A stretch of 64,000 nt of DNA from Bacteroidota bacterium (GCA_016718035.1 JADKEK010000006.1:62001-126000), one strand, 5' to 3'. Counted from the first letter of the stretch, positions 45,433-55,018 are shown. Notes: generated from the sequence alone by a model not told the origin. Made by a program: numbers and translations.

Positions 45433-45994
45433 TATTTTTTGGATTGCCGTTTTATTGTTGTTTGCATGTAATAAGCAGGAACAATCAAATGTTTCCTGGT
45501 CCTATTTTGATGGCTCAACAAATAAAATTTCCGATTTCGATAAATATTCAGCAACTGTATTAACCTTTATGTCGCCCGAATGCCCCTTGAGTGAAAATTA
45601 TACGAAAACACTCAACGAACTTGAAGCGACTTTTAAAATAGAAAACGTAAGATTCATTAATGTTTTTCCCGGTAAATTATATAGCAGAAATAAAATTGAT
45701 AGTTTTATGCAGGCTTATCAGGTAAAACAAGCAGTAATTTTCGATGAACAATCATCATTGGTAAATCAGCTGCAGGCAAGTATTACACCTGAATCATTTA
45801 TTGTCGACAATAAAGGCAAAGTAGTATATTCGGGAGCCATTGATAATTGGGCAGTAGATTTAGGTCAAAAAAGACAGGTGATAACCGAATTTTATGTCCG
45901 CGATGTATTATATGCATTGTTGAGTGGAAGCAAAATTCCTTACCATAAAACTACGGCAGTAGGATGTTATATAGAAATGCAACACCAACATTAA
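45425..45994 (+). CDS. Redoxin/thioredoxin-fold lipoprotein
   Basis: 189 residues from the ATG at 45425. Lipoprotein signal MRNIFWIAVLLLFAC (Cys15). The domain begins with WSYFDGSTNKISDFDKYSAT and carries MSPECPLSENYTKTLNELE, in which the single Cys of PECPL sits where redoxins place their peroxidatic/active Cys; there is no CxxC. SFIVDNKGKVVYSGAIDNWA is the cis-Pro strand region. It resembles redoxins paired with cytochrome-like proteins in Bacteroidota and Planctomycetes. It directly precedes, by 2 bp, the haem-copper lipoprotein, and is probably co-translated. Confidence 0.85.
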   Translation: MRNIFWIAVLLLFACNKQEQSNVSWSYFDGSTNKISDFDKYSATVLTFMSPECPLSENYTKTLNELEATFKIENVRFINVFPGKLYSRNKIDSFMQAYQVKQAVIFDEQSSLVNQLQASITPESFIVDNKGKVVYSGAIDNWAVDLGQKRQVITEFYVRDVLYALLSGSKIPYHKTTAVGCYIEMQHQH

Positions 45995-45996
45995 TT

Positions 45997-47391
45997 ATGC
46001 AAAATAGTAAGCTGTTAATAGGAATATTGTTTATGCTTTTAGCAATGGTAACCGCTTGCAAAAAAGATAATAATACCACCGAGACAGACAAGGTAAAACT
46101 ACCGGATGTAGTGACTTACAGTGAACATATTGCACCTATTATTTATGAAAACTGTACGCCTTGTCATAGAAGTAATTCTGCGGGCCCTTTTAATATGACT
46201 AACTATGATGAAGTAAAGTCAAAAGCCAAAACAATTGTAAAGGTTACTAAGTCTAAGTTTATGCCACCATGGCCTGCAGACCCAACCTACACCAGTTTTA
46301 AAGAAGAACGGATACTTACGGCAACAGAAATTGCGATGTTAGAAAAATGGCAATTAGATGGTTGCCCTGTCGGCGATGAAAAAGCCATTCCTGCTTTACC
46401 TGTTTTCCCGACGGGTTCACAAATTGGAGAACCTAATTTAGTGCTTACATTTCCTGATATACAAATTGAAGGAAATAATAAAGACCATTTTTTTCTGGTA
46501 AAAATACCTTACGATTTACCTGAAGATAAATACGTAAAAATGATTGAATTTATTCCGGGAAATAAAAAATTGGCGCATCATATGAATGCCAACTTAATTG
46601 AATATCAACCCGGGAAAAAAACCAATGTGTTTGGGGGACAAAAAATTATTGCAACAAATTTGGCTGAGTCTGCTGAATCTGTGCAAACTGCCATGGACAA
46701 TAAAAATGATGATGGTTCTTATCCTACCTTAGTGCCTTTGGTATGTAATTATTTACCCGGTGTATCACCCGCAAAATATCCTGCCGGCATTGGCGGATTT
46801 CGTATGAGTAAACAAGGTGCATTTTTTATAAATGATTATCATTTTGGGCCTTCTCCAAAAGAAGTAATGGATAGCACTTCGAAGTTTAATATTTTTTTCG
46901 CAGATGCTCCTCCACAGCGGCCAACATATGAAATATTAATGGGTTCATTAGGTGTTGCACCTGTAAAACCTGCTCTGGTAATTCCGGCTAATGAAATTAA
47001 GTCATTTACCATTGACTATAATGTGCAGGAAACAATGAGTGTGCTTACGGTAAATCCGCACATGCATTTATTAGGACAATCGTTTATTGCTTATGCCACA
47101 ACACCAATTGGTGATACTATTCCAATGATACGTATTCCTAAGTGGGAATTTCGTTGGCAATATTTTTATACCTATAAAAAAGTATTGGTAATTCCTGCTG
47201 GTTCAGTTATTCATGTGGAAGGTGTTTTCGATAATACAGAAAAGAATATCAATAACCCTTATTTCCCACCGCAGGTTATTATTGATAGAGGTGACAGATT
47301 TGATTCGATGAAGACGACAAATGAAATGTTACAATTTATTATAACTTACATGGCCTACCAGCCAGGCGATGAAAATTTAAGTCTGGAATAA
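45997..47391 (+). CDS. Lipoprotein with cytochrome c motif and copper monooxygenase-like C-terminal domain
   Basis: 464 residues from the ATG at 45997, with lipobox MVTAC (Cys21). Near residue 50 is a c-type haem motif, YENCTPCHRSNSAGPFNMT. Later MPPWPAD gives a possible Met axial ligand. The C-terminal half carries HHMNANLIEYQPGKK and NPHMHLLGQSFIAY, resembling His motifs of type II copper, ascorbate-dependent monooxygenases. A redox reaction on the outer face of a membrane is likely; the substrate is unknown. The upstream redoxin lipoprotein is its probable partner. Confidence 0.82.
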   Translation: MQNSKLLIGILFMLLAMVTACKKDNNTTETDKVKLPDVVTYSEHIAPIIYENCTPCHRSNSAGPFNMTNYDEVKSKAKTIVKVTKSKFMPPWPADPTYTSFKEERILTATEIAMLEKWQLDGCPVGDEKAIPALPVFPTGSQIGEPNLVLTFPDIQIEGNNKDHFFLVKIPYDLPEDKYVKMIEFIPGNKKLAHHMNANLIEYQPGKKTNVFGGQKIIATNLAESAESVQTAMDNKNDDGSYPTLVPLVCNYLPGVSPAKYPAGIGGFRMSKQGAFFINDYHFGPSPKEVMDSTSKFNIFFADAPPQRPTYEILMGSLGVAPVKPALVIPANEIKSFTIDYNVQETMSVLTVNPHMHLLGQSFIAYATTPIGDTIPMIRIPKWEFRWQYFYTYKKVLVIPAGSVIHVEGVFDNTEKNINNPYFPPQVIIDRGDRFDSMKTTNEMLQFIITYMAYQPGDENLSLE

Positions 47392-47400
47392 ATACGCATA

Positions 47401-48579
47401 GTGAAAAAATATTTTCCCTATATCACCCGTCCGATTTTAGTATTAAGCCTTGTCAGCTTGTTTACTGACATGGCAAGTGAAATGTTGTATCCTATCATGC
47501 CGGTTTTTTTGAGTTCAATCGGCTTTTCGGTTGTGTTAATTGGTGTTTTGGAAGGGTTTGCAGAAATGGTTGCCGGTTTAAGCAAAGGTTATTTTGGACA
47601 ACTTAGTGATGTTCGCCAAAAACGATTGCCATTTGTACAACTGGGTTATTTTTTAAGTGCCATTTCAAAACCCATGCTGGCATTATTCAGCACTCCGGTT
47701 TGGATATTTTTTTCCCGTACAATTGATCGCACGGGTAAAGGATTGCGGTCTGCACCTCGCGATGCGTTATTATCGAATGCTACCACCAAAGAAAATAAAG
47801 CAAAAGTTTTTGGGTTCCATCGTTCCATGGATACCTTTGGTGCAGTGCTGGGGCCATTAATTGCATTATGGTTTCTCGCTTGTTATCCGGGGCAATATCA
47901 AACTTTATTTATAATTGCATTTATCCCGGGATTAGCGGCTGTATTATTTACCTTTTTTGTAAAAGAAAAAGCAGGCATACCACAACAAAAAAAGATTCAC
48001 TTTTTTTCATTTCTTTCGCATGTAAAAAATGCAGATGGCTCCTATAAAAAATTGTTATGGGGTCTGCTCATTTTTGCGTTAGTAAATAGCAGTGATGTGT
48101 TATTGTTGCTCAAAATGAAATCTACTGGTGTTAGCGATGTAAATATTATTACCATTTACATATTTTATAATCTGATATATGCACTGTCAGCTTTTCCTGC
48201 AGGAATTATTGCAGATAAATGGGGCATAAAAAATACCTTTTTGTTTGGATTGATTTTATTTATTGCCGTTTACATAGGTTTTGCTTTCGTAAACATGGAA
48301 ATCGGCTATTGGATATTGTTTTTTATTTATGGCATTTATGCTGCCTGCACAGAAGGAATTGCGAAAGCCTGGATAACCAATATTGTCCCTGGAACAAGCG
48401 CCGGAACAGCAATTGGGGCTTATACCGGTTTAGCAAGTATGGCGGCATTTGGAGCATCGGCATTAGCGGGTGTTTTATGGGCTGTTTTTGGTCCCGAGGT
48501 TGCTTTTGGTTTTACAGCATGTGTTGTAACAGTTGTCGTGCTTTATCTGATGCGGGTTCCGGCTGCAACTAAGGCTTGA
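47401..48579 (+). CDS. Major facilitator superfamily transporter
   Basis: 392 residues, about 12 transmembrane helices, starting with GTG (KKYFPYITRPILVLSLVSLF). Early motif SKGYFGQLSDVRQKRLPFVQ is the conserved MFS loop 2-3 (G-x-L-S-D-R-x-x-R). A second cytoplasmic copy, SAFPAGIIADKWGIKNTFLF, appears in the C-half. No substrate can be inferred. It follows the haem-copper lipoprotein by 9 bp and is probably in the same transcript. Confidence 0.92.
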   Translation: MKKYFPYITRPILVLSLVSLFTDMASEMLYPIMPVFLSSIGFSVVLIGVLEGFAEMVAGLSKGYFGQLSDVRQKRLPFVQLGYFLSAISKPMLALFSTPVWIFFSRTIDRTGKGLRSAPRDALLSNATTKENKAKVFGFHRSMDTFGAVLGPLIALWFLACYPGQYQTLFIIAFIPGLAAVLFTFFVKEKAGIPQQKKIHFFSFLSHVKNADGSYKKLLWGLLIFALVNSSDVLLLLKMKSTGVSDVNIITIYIFYNLIYALSAFPAGIIADKWGIKNTFLFGLILFIAVYIGFAFVNMEIGYWILFFIYGIYAACTEGIAKAWITNIVPGTSAGTAIGAYTGLASMAAFGASALAGVLWAVFGPEVAFGFTACVVTVVVLYLMRVPAATKA

Positions 48580-48769
48580 GTTGTTGCGTCTTTTGGTGTA
48601 AATACCGATGAACACCCACATCCACATTCCTACTCCCGCAATTTCACGAAATACGCCGTATATTCGCCTTCGATTCAGGAAAACCGTATGACCAACCGCA
48701 AACTCCTCCTTTGTTTCCCGTTTAACGATGTACCTGATTTCATCCAATTGAATCGCCCGGCCTGACTCC

Positions 48770-50089
48770 ATGAATATTGTTGAAAAGATGAAACGGACCA
48801 ATTGGATTACTTCTGCTAATCTGGGTATTAGAGGAGCTACCCTGATTGGAAAGTTTTTACTGGTTTATTTTTTAGCCGATCAGCTTACAGTAGAACAAAA
48901 TGGTGTATGGGGGATTTTCACTACTTCAATTGCATTATCGTTGTATGTGGTAGGGCTCGATTTTTACACCTACTCTTCAAGAAGAATTTTAGATTTTAAA
49001 GAGGAAGACCGCAGCCCAATGTTGCGCGACCAACTGGTATTTTATTTTATTAGTTATTTGGTATTGTTTCCAATTTTAGGGCTCTTATTTGTTTTTAATG
49101 TAATTGATATCAAATTTGCCATCTTCTTTTATGCAATTTTAATATTTGAACATTTAGCACAGGAAGCATACCGTACGTTTGTTGTGTTTTCAAAACCTAT
49201 TATTGCAAATATCATTTTATTTCTTAGAACGGGCTCCTGGGCTTATCTAATTTTAATTTTGTGGACAGCCGGAGTGGATGAATTAAAAAGTTTGCGCTGG
49301 TTGTATTTGTTCTGGATGTGCGGAGGAATAGCGGCGCTGGCGGTTTCCCTATATTTTTTAGCCAAATTCAAATTTAAATCTGTAAAACATATTCCTATCG
49401 ACTGGAAATGGATTAAGCAGGGCATTAAAGTGAGTCTGCTGTTTTTTATTGGTACTGTAGGATATAAAATTATAGAATTCGCCGATCGTTATTTTATTGA
49501 TTATTATCACACCAAAGAAGAAGTAGGGGTTTATACTTTTTATGCCAACATGTGTAATATCGTTGAAACATTTGTGCATACTGCAGTTATAATTATTTTT
49601 TCGCCGCGACTTATTGAAACATTCCATAAAAGCAATTATGATTATCGCAAAACCTTAGCACAATTTGCCAAACAGGTGGTAATCTACACCATCATAATCG
49701 GCGTGGCTTTGGCCATATTGATAATCCCGTTATTAAAATCGCTTGAAAACGATGAATACATCCGCGACTATAATGCGTTTGTAGTGCTGGTATTATCCAA
49801 AATGGTTTTAAACTTCTCCCTTATTTTCCATTACATATTGTATGTGCGGAAAAACGACTTCCCCATCATAAAGGCAACTATTATTGCCTGCGTTATCAAT
49901 ATATTACTCAATTTCATCCTTATACCGAGTATGAGCATCATGGGAGCAGCGCTGGCAACACTTACCAGCTTCCTGATTGTCATGCTGATGAAAATGTACT
50001 ATACCCGAAACCTTCCGGAAGCCAAACAGATTATTTACCTTCGTTTTTTAAGACAAAGACGGACCAAAAAAGTAAACAACGATAATTAA
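48770..50089 (+). CDS. Wzx-like polysaccharide flippase (MOP superfamily)
   Basis: 439 residues with 12-14 transmembrane helices. N-terminal ITSANLGIRGATLIGKFLLV, then YFLADQLTVEQNGVWGIFTT, fit the lipid-linked oligosaccharide flippase family. An ATG six codons later (MKRTNWIT) is an alternative start. It moves undecaprenyl-linked glycans to the periplasmic face. It opens a polysaccharide gene run: polymerase-like protein, then two GT2 enzymes, with gaps of 11 bp or overlaps, so they look like one operon. Confidence 0.9.
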   Translation: MNIVEKMKRTNWITSANLGIRGATLIGKFLLVYFLADQLTVEQNGVWGIFTTSIALSLYVVGLDFYTYSSRRILDFKEEDRSPMLRDQLVFYFISYLVLFPILGLLFVFNVIDIKFAIFFYAILIFEHLAQEAYRTFVVFSKPIIANIILFLRTGSWAYLILILWTAGVDELKSLRWLYLFWMCGGIAALAVSLYFLAKFKFKSVKHIPIDWKWIKQGIKVSLLFFIGTVGYKIIEFADRYFIDYYHTKEEVGVYTFYANMCNIVETFVHTAVIIIFSPRLIETFHKSNYDYRKTLAQFAKQVVIYTIIIGVALAILIIPLLKSLENDEYIRDYNAFVVLVLSKMVLNFSLIFHYILYVRKNDFPIIKATIIACVINILLNFILIPSMSIMGAALATLTSFLIVMLMKMYYTRNLPEAKQIIYLRFLRQRRTKKVNNDN

Positions 50090-50100
50090 ACAACCACAGG

Positions 50101-51312
50101 ATGAAGACCTACTTCGAAAATATTGAATGGTACGATTACCTCATTTTTTTAGTTTACAATGGTGTGTTTTCGTATTTGATATATCGGCTGGGTGATGTTT
50201 TTTTTAATATCAGCAAAAAAGCAACACTGGTACTTGTGCTCATTTTTCAGCTTTATTTCCTATTGGTTGTTGGTGATAGCTTTTTTAATTATTTGCCCTA
50301 TTTACCCGATTCGGAGTTATACTCTTTTATGATAAGCAGCGGACAATATCCGGAAACTTCTTCTGAAAATATATTAGTGCTTTATTATGCGACTTTATTC
50401 ATCGGGACCATATGTCTGAACAGTCCGGTCATTTTTGTCTTCTTCTGTATATTTTTATATCTGGTAGCACTCATGATATTTATCAGGGCATGGAAAGTGG
50501 CATTGCCTACTTTTAACGCAGCAGGGGAATTTACAGCTACTTTATTGATGTTGGTTTGGCCGGCAAGCATGGTGTATATGACAGCCCCATTGAGAGAAGC
50601 ATTTATCCTGTTTGGGTTTGCCTTATTTTTTAATGGATTTATTAATTTCTTATACAAACAGGAATGGAAATCACTATTAATTGGCAGCCTTATTATTTGC
50701 GCCATTAGATTACAATTAATTGTAATGGTATTTCCGGTTTTAGGTGCTTTGGCGGTTTACAAACTCAAAATCAACCGATTGACAAAAGTGAGTATAATGG
50801 TGTCAACACTAGTAATCGCATTACTGGCCGTTCGGTATATTTTAGTGGAAGAACCACTTTCGCCTGAAACCATGGCGGATATGAGAAACAGAGGAATTTT
50901 AATGGTAGGAGAACTCGGATATGGAAATGTATATTGGGATTCGTATCTGGATATGGCGCGCGATTATCCATTTATCATTTTGCAGTTTTTGTTCAGCCCT
51001 CTGCCAATTTTTGTGCAACATAATCCAATTGATACATTCATTCCATTTTTAGATTGTATTTTCCTCATATTTTTATTTATCGTAATATTTGCCAAATTGC
51101 GTTTGCATATTAAAAACCATTTACCACTATTATTATTCCTGCTATTTTTTATTATCCTTTTTGGCGGCTACGAATATCATCTCGGTGGTGCTGTGCGACA
51201 TCGAATGCCTTTGGTAATAATACTGATTTTACTTTCCTCACAAACAATAAGCAATTTCCTTTTTAAGCGTAAACCTGATGAAGAAACTGAGCATCCTGCT
51301 GTCAACCATTAA
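50101..51312 (+). CDS. Multi-pass membrane protein, EpsG/Wzy-like glycan polymerase candidate
   Basis: 403 residues and about 10-11 hydrophobic helices. Conserved-looking periplasmic loops include LPYLPDSELYSFMISSGQYP, MVYMTAPLREAFILFGFALF (the APLRE/REA motif common in EpsG-like polymerases) and GAVRHRMPLVIILIL. Flanked by a flippase and glycosyltransferases, so polymerisation of oligosaccharide units is the best guess; proof is lacking because this family is very divergent. Its 3' end overlaps the next gene by 35 bp. Confidence 0.8.
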   Translation: MKTYFENIEWYDYLIFLVYNGVFSYLIYRLGDVFFNISKKATLVLVLIFQLYFLLVVGDSFFNYLPYLPDSELYSFMISSGQYPETSSENILVLYYATLFIGTICLNSPVIFVFFCIFLYLVALMIFIRAWKVALPTFNAAGEFTATLLMLVWPASMVYMTAPLREAFILFGFALFFNGFINFLYKQEWKSLLIGSLIICAIRLQLIVMVFPVLGALAVYKLKINRLTKVSIMVSTLVIALLAVRYILVEEPLSPETMADMRNRGILMVGELGYGNVYWDSYLDMARDYPFIILQFLFSPLPIFVQHNPIDTFIPFLDCIFLIFLFIVIFAKLRLHIKNHLPLLLFLLFFIILFGGYEYHLGGAVRHRMPLVIILILLSSQTISNFLFKRKPDEETEHPAVNH

Positions 51313-52090
51313 CGACAGAATTTATGCTGCAGAACCTTTACTGCAAAATCGGTTTGAGGATACCGAATTTGTAGTGGTACATCAAATTACGAATTTAAGT
51401 AAAACTGATACTTATAGTAATTTATACAATAAGTTCGATTCGGCCTATGTTCGCTTCGTTCCCATGTTTGATAAAGGCACAGGAAAAAGCCGCAATTTAG
51501 CCATGCAAAAAGCTGAAGGCGAATTAATGTATCTCTGTGATGATGATTTAGTTTTTCAACCGGATTTTTACACGAATATTATGTCTGCTGCAGCGGCATC
51601 ACCTGATATTGATATTTTTACTTTTCAGGTTTTAACAACAGAAGGGCAACCCTTTAAACAATATCCGGACCACGCTTATCAACACAATATAAGAACTACT
51701 GCAAAGGTGAGTATTGTGGAGATGGTCATTCGCAAGCAGGCTTATGCAACAGGGAAAATTAAATTCGACGAACGATTTGGCCTGGCAACAATTTATAACA
51801 CTGGTGAGGAATTTGTGATGTTAAGCGACGCACTAAAAAAAGGCATCACTGCCAAATTTATTCCTCAATATCTGGTGAGCCATCCGCCAATTAGCTCGGG
51901 CAAAATTTTTAATGAGGAAGTAGCTTTTGATAAAGGTGCAATGACTGCAAGAGTGTACGGCTGGAAATTTATTTTTGCCAATGCCATTTTCGCCCTTAAA
52001 AAATATACCACTTATAGAAAGTCAATTGGCTTTTTTAGCTTTACTTATCATATTTATAAAGGCAGTCTGCATTTTTTAAAAAATGACTAA
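51278..52090 (+). CDS. Family 2 glycosyltransferase-like protein
   Basis: 270 residues. GT-A fold features: FVPMFDKGTGKSRNLAMQKA, then LMYLCDDDLVFQPDFY with the DDD metal-binding acidic motif, and a FDERFGLATIYNTGEEFVM acceptor-region block. It transfers a sugar from a nucleotide donor during glycan assembly; donor and acceptor are unknown. No transmembrane helices. Overlaps both neighbours (35 bp and 8 bp), so it is translationally coupled. Confidence 0.88.
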   Translation: MKKLSILLSTINDRIYAAEPLLQNRFEDTEFVVVHQITNLSKTDTYSNLYNKFDSAYVRFVPMFDKGTGKSRNLAMQKAEGELMYLCDDDLVFQPDFYTNIMSAAAASPDIDIFTFQVLTTEGQPFKQYPDHAYQHNIRTTAKVSIVEMVIRKQAYATGKIKFDERFGLATIYNTGEEFVMLSDALKKGITAKFIPQYLVSHPPISSGKIFNEEVAFDKGAMTARVYGWKFIFANAIFALKKYTTYRKSIGFFSFTYHIYKGSLHFLKND

Positions 52091-52838
52091 TCCGCTTGTT
52101 TCCATAATTATGCCGGTGTACAACTCGGAAAAGGTGCTCAAAGCAGCCATCGATTCTGTATTGCAACAAACCTATGCTAACTGGGAATTAATTATTGTAG
52201 ATGATAAAAGTACAGACCAATCGTTAGCAATTATCCAAACCTATACAGCTCAAAAAACCAACATAATTTTGATTGAACAAGCTGAAAACAGTGGAGCTGC
52301 AATATCACGTAATAAAGGAATAGCAAAGGCTAAGGGAAAATACATCGCCTTTTTAGATGCCGATGATATTTGGCTGCCTGAAAAACTTGCATTGCAAATT
52401 GCCTTTATGGAAAAAAATCAGTCTGCTTTAACTTGCACTTATTATTCTACAATGCAGCAAGATGGCACACCGGTAAAGTCAATAATTAAAGCTCCGGATC
52501 GTATCACTTACCATCAATTACTTAAAAATAATACCATTGGTTGTTTAACTGCCGTTTATAATGTGGAAATTTGTGGTAAACAATATATGCCTGAAATAAG
52601 AAAACGCCAGGATTATGGTTTATGGCTGAATATATTACGAGCAGGTTATATTGCTGAAACAATTCCGCTGGTGCTCGCTCAATACCGGATTGGAGACGAT
52701 TCGCTTTCGCAAAACAAATGGGAGGTGCTTGGTTATAACTGGGAATTGTTGCGAAAACATCAGCAATTATCAATGTTTAAATCATTATATTATTTTACCT
52801 GTTTCCTTTGGAACAAAACATTTAAATATTTGAAATGA
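52083..52838 (+). CDS. Family 2 glycosyltransferase
   Basis: 251 residues. Classic GT2 opening VSIIMPVYNSEKVLKAAIDS, then WELIIVDDKSTDQSLAIIQT, and the metal-binding FLDADDIWLPEKL; KRQDYGLWLNILRAGYIAET is the C-terminal acceptor-side motif. It resembles WcaA/EpsE-like enzymes of surface glycan synthesis. Starts 8 bp inside the previous gene and overlaps the next by 4 bp (ATGA). Confidence 0.94.
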   Translation: MTNPLVSIIMPVYNSEKVLKAAIDSVLQQTYANWELIIVDDKSTDQSLAIIQTYTAQKTNIILIEQAENSGAAISRNKGIAKAKGKYIAFLDADDIWLPEKLALQIAFMEKNQSALTCTYYSTMQQDGTPVKSIIKAPDRITYHQLLKNNTIGCLTAVYNVEICGKQYMPEIRKRQDYGLWLNILRAGYIAETIPLVLAQYRIGDDSLSQNKWEVLGYNWELLRKHQQLSMFKSLYYFTCFLWNKTFKYLK

Positions 52839-53503
52839 ATAATCGCGCAATAATTTTCGGAGCATCCGGTTTAACCGGGTCAACATTGTTATCACTGTTA
52901 TGTGAACAGGAATATTATTCGGAGGTAATTTGTTTTGTCAGGAAACAAATTCACAATATTCATGATAAACAACAAAATATATTGACTGATTTTAATGACC
53001 TGGAATCACATGCCGCATTATTTCAACATGCTGATGTATATTGTTGCCTTGGAACAACGAATAAAAATGTAAATAACGATAAAGAAGCTTATCGGGAAGC
53101 CGATTTATACAGGCCATTGCGTATTGCAAAATTGCTTAAGGCCAATAATGGTAAACAATTATTAATTATTTCGGCAATGGGTGCCGATGAAAATGGCCGC
53201 ATTTTTTACAACAAATTAAAAGGGGAGTTGCAGCGTAAATTGATAGAAATGCAATTACCTTGTTTACATATTTTTCAGCCATCGTTATTGTTAGGGGACA
53301 GACGTGAACATCGTTCCGGAGAAAAATTTGCTACAGCACTGATGGCATTTATTCAACCGATGTTAGTAGGAGGGTGGAGAAAATATCGGGCTATTCATGT
53401 TAAGTCGGTTGCAAAGGCTATGTTTATTAAAGCGAAACAATCGGGCTCAGGTAACCATATTTACACTTCAGATATTATTCAGCAAATAGCAGATGCAGGA
53501 TAA
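52835..53503 (+). CDS. NAD(P)-binding Rossmann protein (atypical SDR, HTATIP2-like)
   Basis: 222 residues. N-terminal AIIFGASGLTGSTLLSLLCE is a dinucleotide-binding GxSGxTG motif. CCLGTTNKNVNNDKEAYREA, LLIISAMGADENGRIFYNKL (an S-x-x-x-x-Y-x-x-x-K-like arrangement) and FQPSLLLGDRREHRSGEKFA match the HTATIP2/TIP30-like oxidoreductase group. Substrate is unknown; links to the glycan operon may be only positional. Overlaps the GT2 gene by 4 bp and queG by 11 bp. Confidence 0.9.
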   Translation: MNNRAIIFGASGLTGSTLLSLLCEQEYYSEVICFVRKQIHNIHDKQQNILTDFNDLESHAALFQHADVYCCLGTTNKNVNNDKEAYREADLYRPLRIAKLLKANNGKQLLIISAMGADENGRIFYNKLKGELQRKLIEMQLPCLHIFQPSLLLGDRREHRSGEKFATALMAFIQPMLVGGWRKYRAIHVKSVAKAMFIKAKQSGSGNHIYTSDIIQQIADAG

Positions 53504-54422
53504 TGTAAAATCGCATATTACCCAATTTATTAAAACAGCAGCTGCCAACGCGGGATTTTCTTTTTGTGGTATTGCTAAAGCCGAACAATTGCCCGATGAA
53601 GCACGTAAGCTGGAACGTTGGCTTAATCAGGGCAAACACGGTAAAATGGGTTATATGGAAAATTATTTCGATAAACGTATCGACCCGACACAATTAATGC
53701 CCGGAGCAAAATCGGTAATTAGTTTGTTGTATAATTATTTTCCTGAGCAAACACTATCCTCTTCTTTGAAAATTGCTAAATATGCTTACGGTGAAGATTA
53801 TCATGATGTAATAAAAGAAAAGTTACGGTTATTGGTAACAGCATTGCAGCAGGAAGTTGGAGATTTTGAAGCTAGAATATTTGTCGATTCAGCACCTGTC
53901 TTAGAAAAAGCCTGGGCGCAGAAAAGCGGATTGGGATGGCAAGGAAAAAACACAAATCTCATCAACCCTAAATTGGGTTCATTTTATTTTCTGGCAGAAA
54001 TTATTTGTGATTTACCTTTACATTATGATCATCCTATAAAAGATTATTGCGGTACTTGCACAGCATGTGTAGATGCCTGCCCAACAGATGCGTTGGTAGA
54101 ACCTTATCAGATTGATGCATCAAAATGTATTTCTTATCTCACCATTGAATTGAAAGATGCCTTGATTCCGGAACAATTTCATGGCAAAATGGAAAATTGG
54201 ATTTTTGGTTGTGATATTTGTCAGGATGTGTGCCCGTGGAACCGATTTGCTAAACAACATCAGGAACCAAAATTTTTACCAACCAACGATTTAAAAAATG
54301 TTGCCGCAAATGATTGGAAAGAAGTTACTGCTGAAATATTTAATCAGGTGTTTAAACATTCTGCAATCAAACGCACAAAATGGAGCGGTTGGGAAAGAAA
54401 TATTACTACAGCAAAAAATTAA
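53493..54422 (+). CDS. queG: Epoxyqueuosine reductase QueG
   Basis: 309 residues. Two [4Fe-4S] binding sets are visible: CGTCTACVDACPTDAL and CDICQDVCPWN. MGYMENYFDKRIDPTQLMPG, VDSAPVLEKAWAQKSGLGWQ and GKNTNLINPKLGSFYFL match QueG. The enzyme uses cobalamin to convert epoxyqueuosine to queuosine in tRNA wobble positions. It is somewhat shorter than E. coli QueG (379), as in many Bacteroidota, lacking the C-terminal HEAT repeats. It converges directly with the miaE locus (stop codons abut). Confidence 0.96.
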   Translation: MQDNVKSHITQFIKTAAANAGFSFCGIAKAEQLPDEARKLERWLNQGKHGKMGYMENYFDKRIDPTQLMPGAKSVISLLYNYFPEQTLSSSLKIAKYAYGEDYHDVIKEKLRLLVTALQQEVGDFEARIFVDSAPVLEKAWAQKSGLGWQGKNTNLINPKLGSFYFLAEIICDLPLHYDHPIKDYCGTCTACVDACPTDALVEPYQIDASKCISYLTIELKDALIPEQFHGKMENWIFGCDICQDVCPWNRFAKQHQEPKFLPTNDLKNVAANDWKEVTAEIFNQVFKHSAIKRTKWSGWERNITTAKN

Positions 54423-55003
54423 TTAGTGGATACGTTCCCCACTAAGTTGCATATTTTTCATGACTGAAGCTTCAAATTCGAGCCATTCATGCCATCTTTT
54501 TTTTACTTTATCGGGGTGGATATAGTTATTAGCCAATGATATAAACATCTTGTAATGTCCGGCCTCGCTTACCATAAATTCATGATAAAAATTGCGCATT
54601 TCCTCATCTGCTAATCCCTCACTTAATAAACGGAACCGCTCACAACTTCTCGCTTCTATAAGTGCGGCCATCAGCAGTTTTTCCAATAATTGGTCTTCGC
54701 GGCTGCCCCCTTTTTCTGAAATTTGATTAATTCTTTCACATATTCATCGCTGCGCTGTTTGCCCAATTTCAAATCCCGCTTTTTCAGCTCTTTTAATACC
54801 ATTCTGAAATGCCCCCATTCTTCGGTAACCACCGGCGACACTTCGTCCACCAAACGTTCTTTGTCCGGAAATACTTGGATAAGCGATATACAGGTAGATG
54901 CTGCCTTTTGCTCACAATAGGCATGGTCGGTGAGTATTTCCTCCAAACTTTTTTCCGCAAGATTCACCCAACGCGGGTCAGTGGGTAATTTTAAGCCTAA
55001 CAT
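54423..55003 (-). pseudogene. miaE: tRNA-(ms[2]io[6]A)-hydroxylase MiaE, frameshifted
   Basis: Two frames jointly encode MiaE. The first (from 55003) reads MLGLKLPTDPRWVNLAEKSL, then LTDHAYCEQKAAS and EEWGHFRMVL, containing diiron ligand motifs. It ends prematurely after KFQKKG. The second frame continues LMAALIEARSCERFRLLSEG and VSEAGHYKMFISLA to a natural stop at 54423. A G5 run on the minus strand (54710-54706) needs one more G to restore KKGGSREDQLLEKLLMAALI. Otherwise all conserved blocks are present, total about 193 residues. The enzyme hydroxylates a modified adenosine at tRNA position 37. Either a real slippage mutation or a consensus error. Confidence 0.9.
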
Positions 55004-55018
55004 TTCAGATATTTGTCA

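Noticed and set aside
53475..53693. Minus-strand ORF over the start of queG.
   Set aside because: It is antisense to well-conserved QueG sequence and has no recognisable motif.
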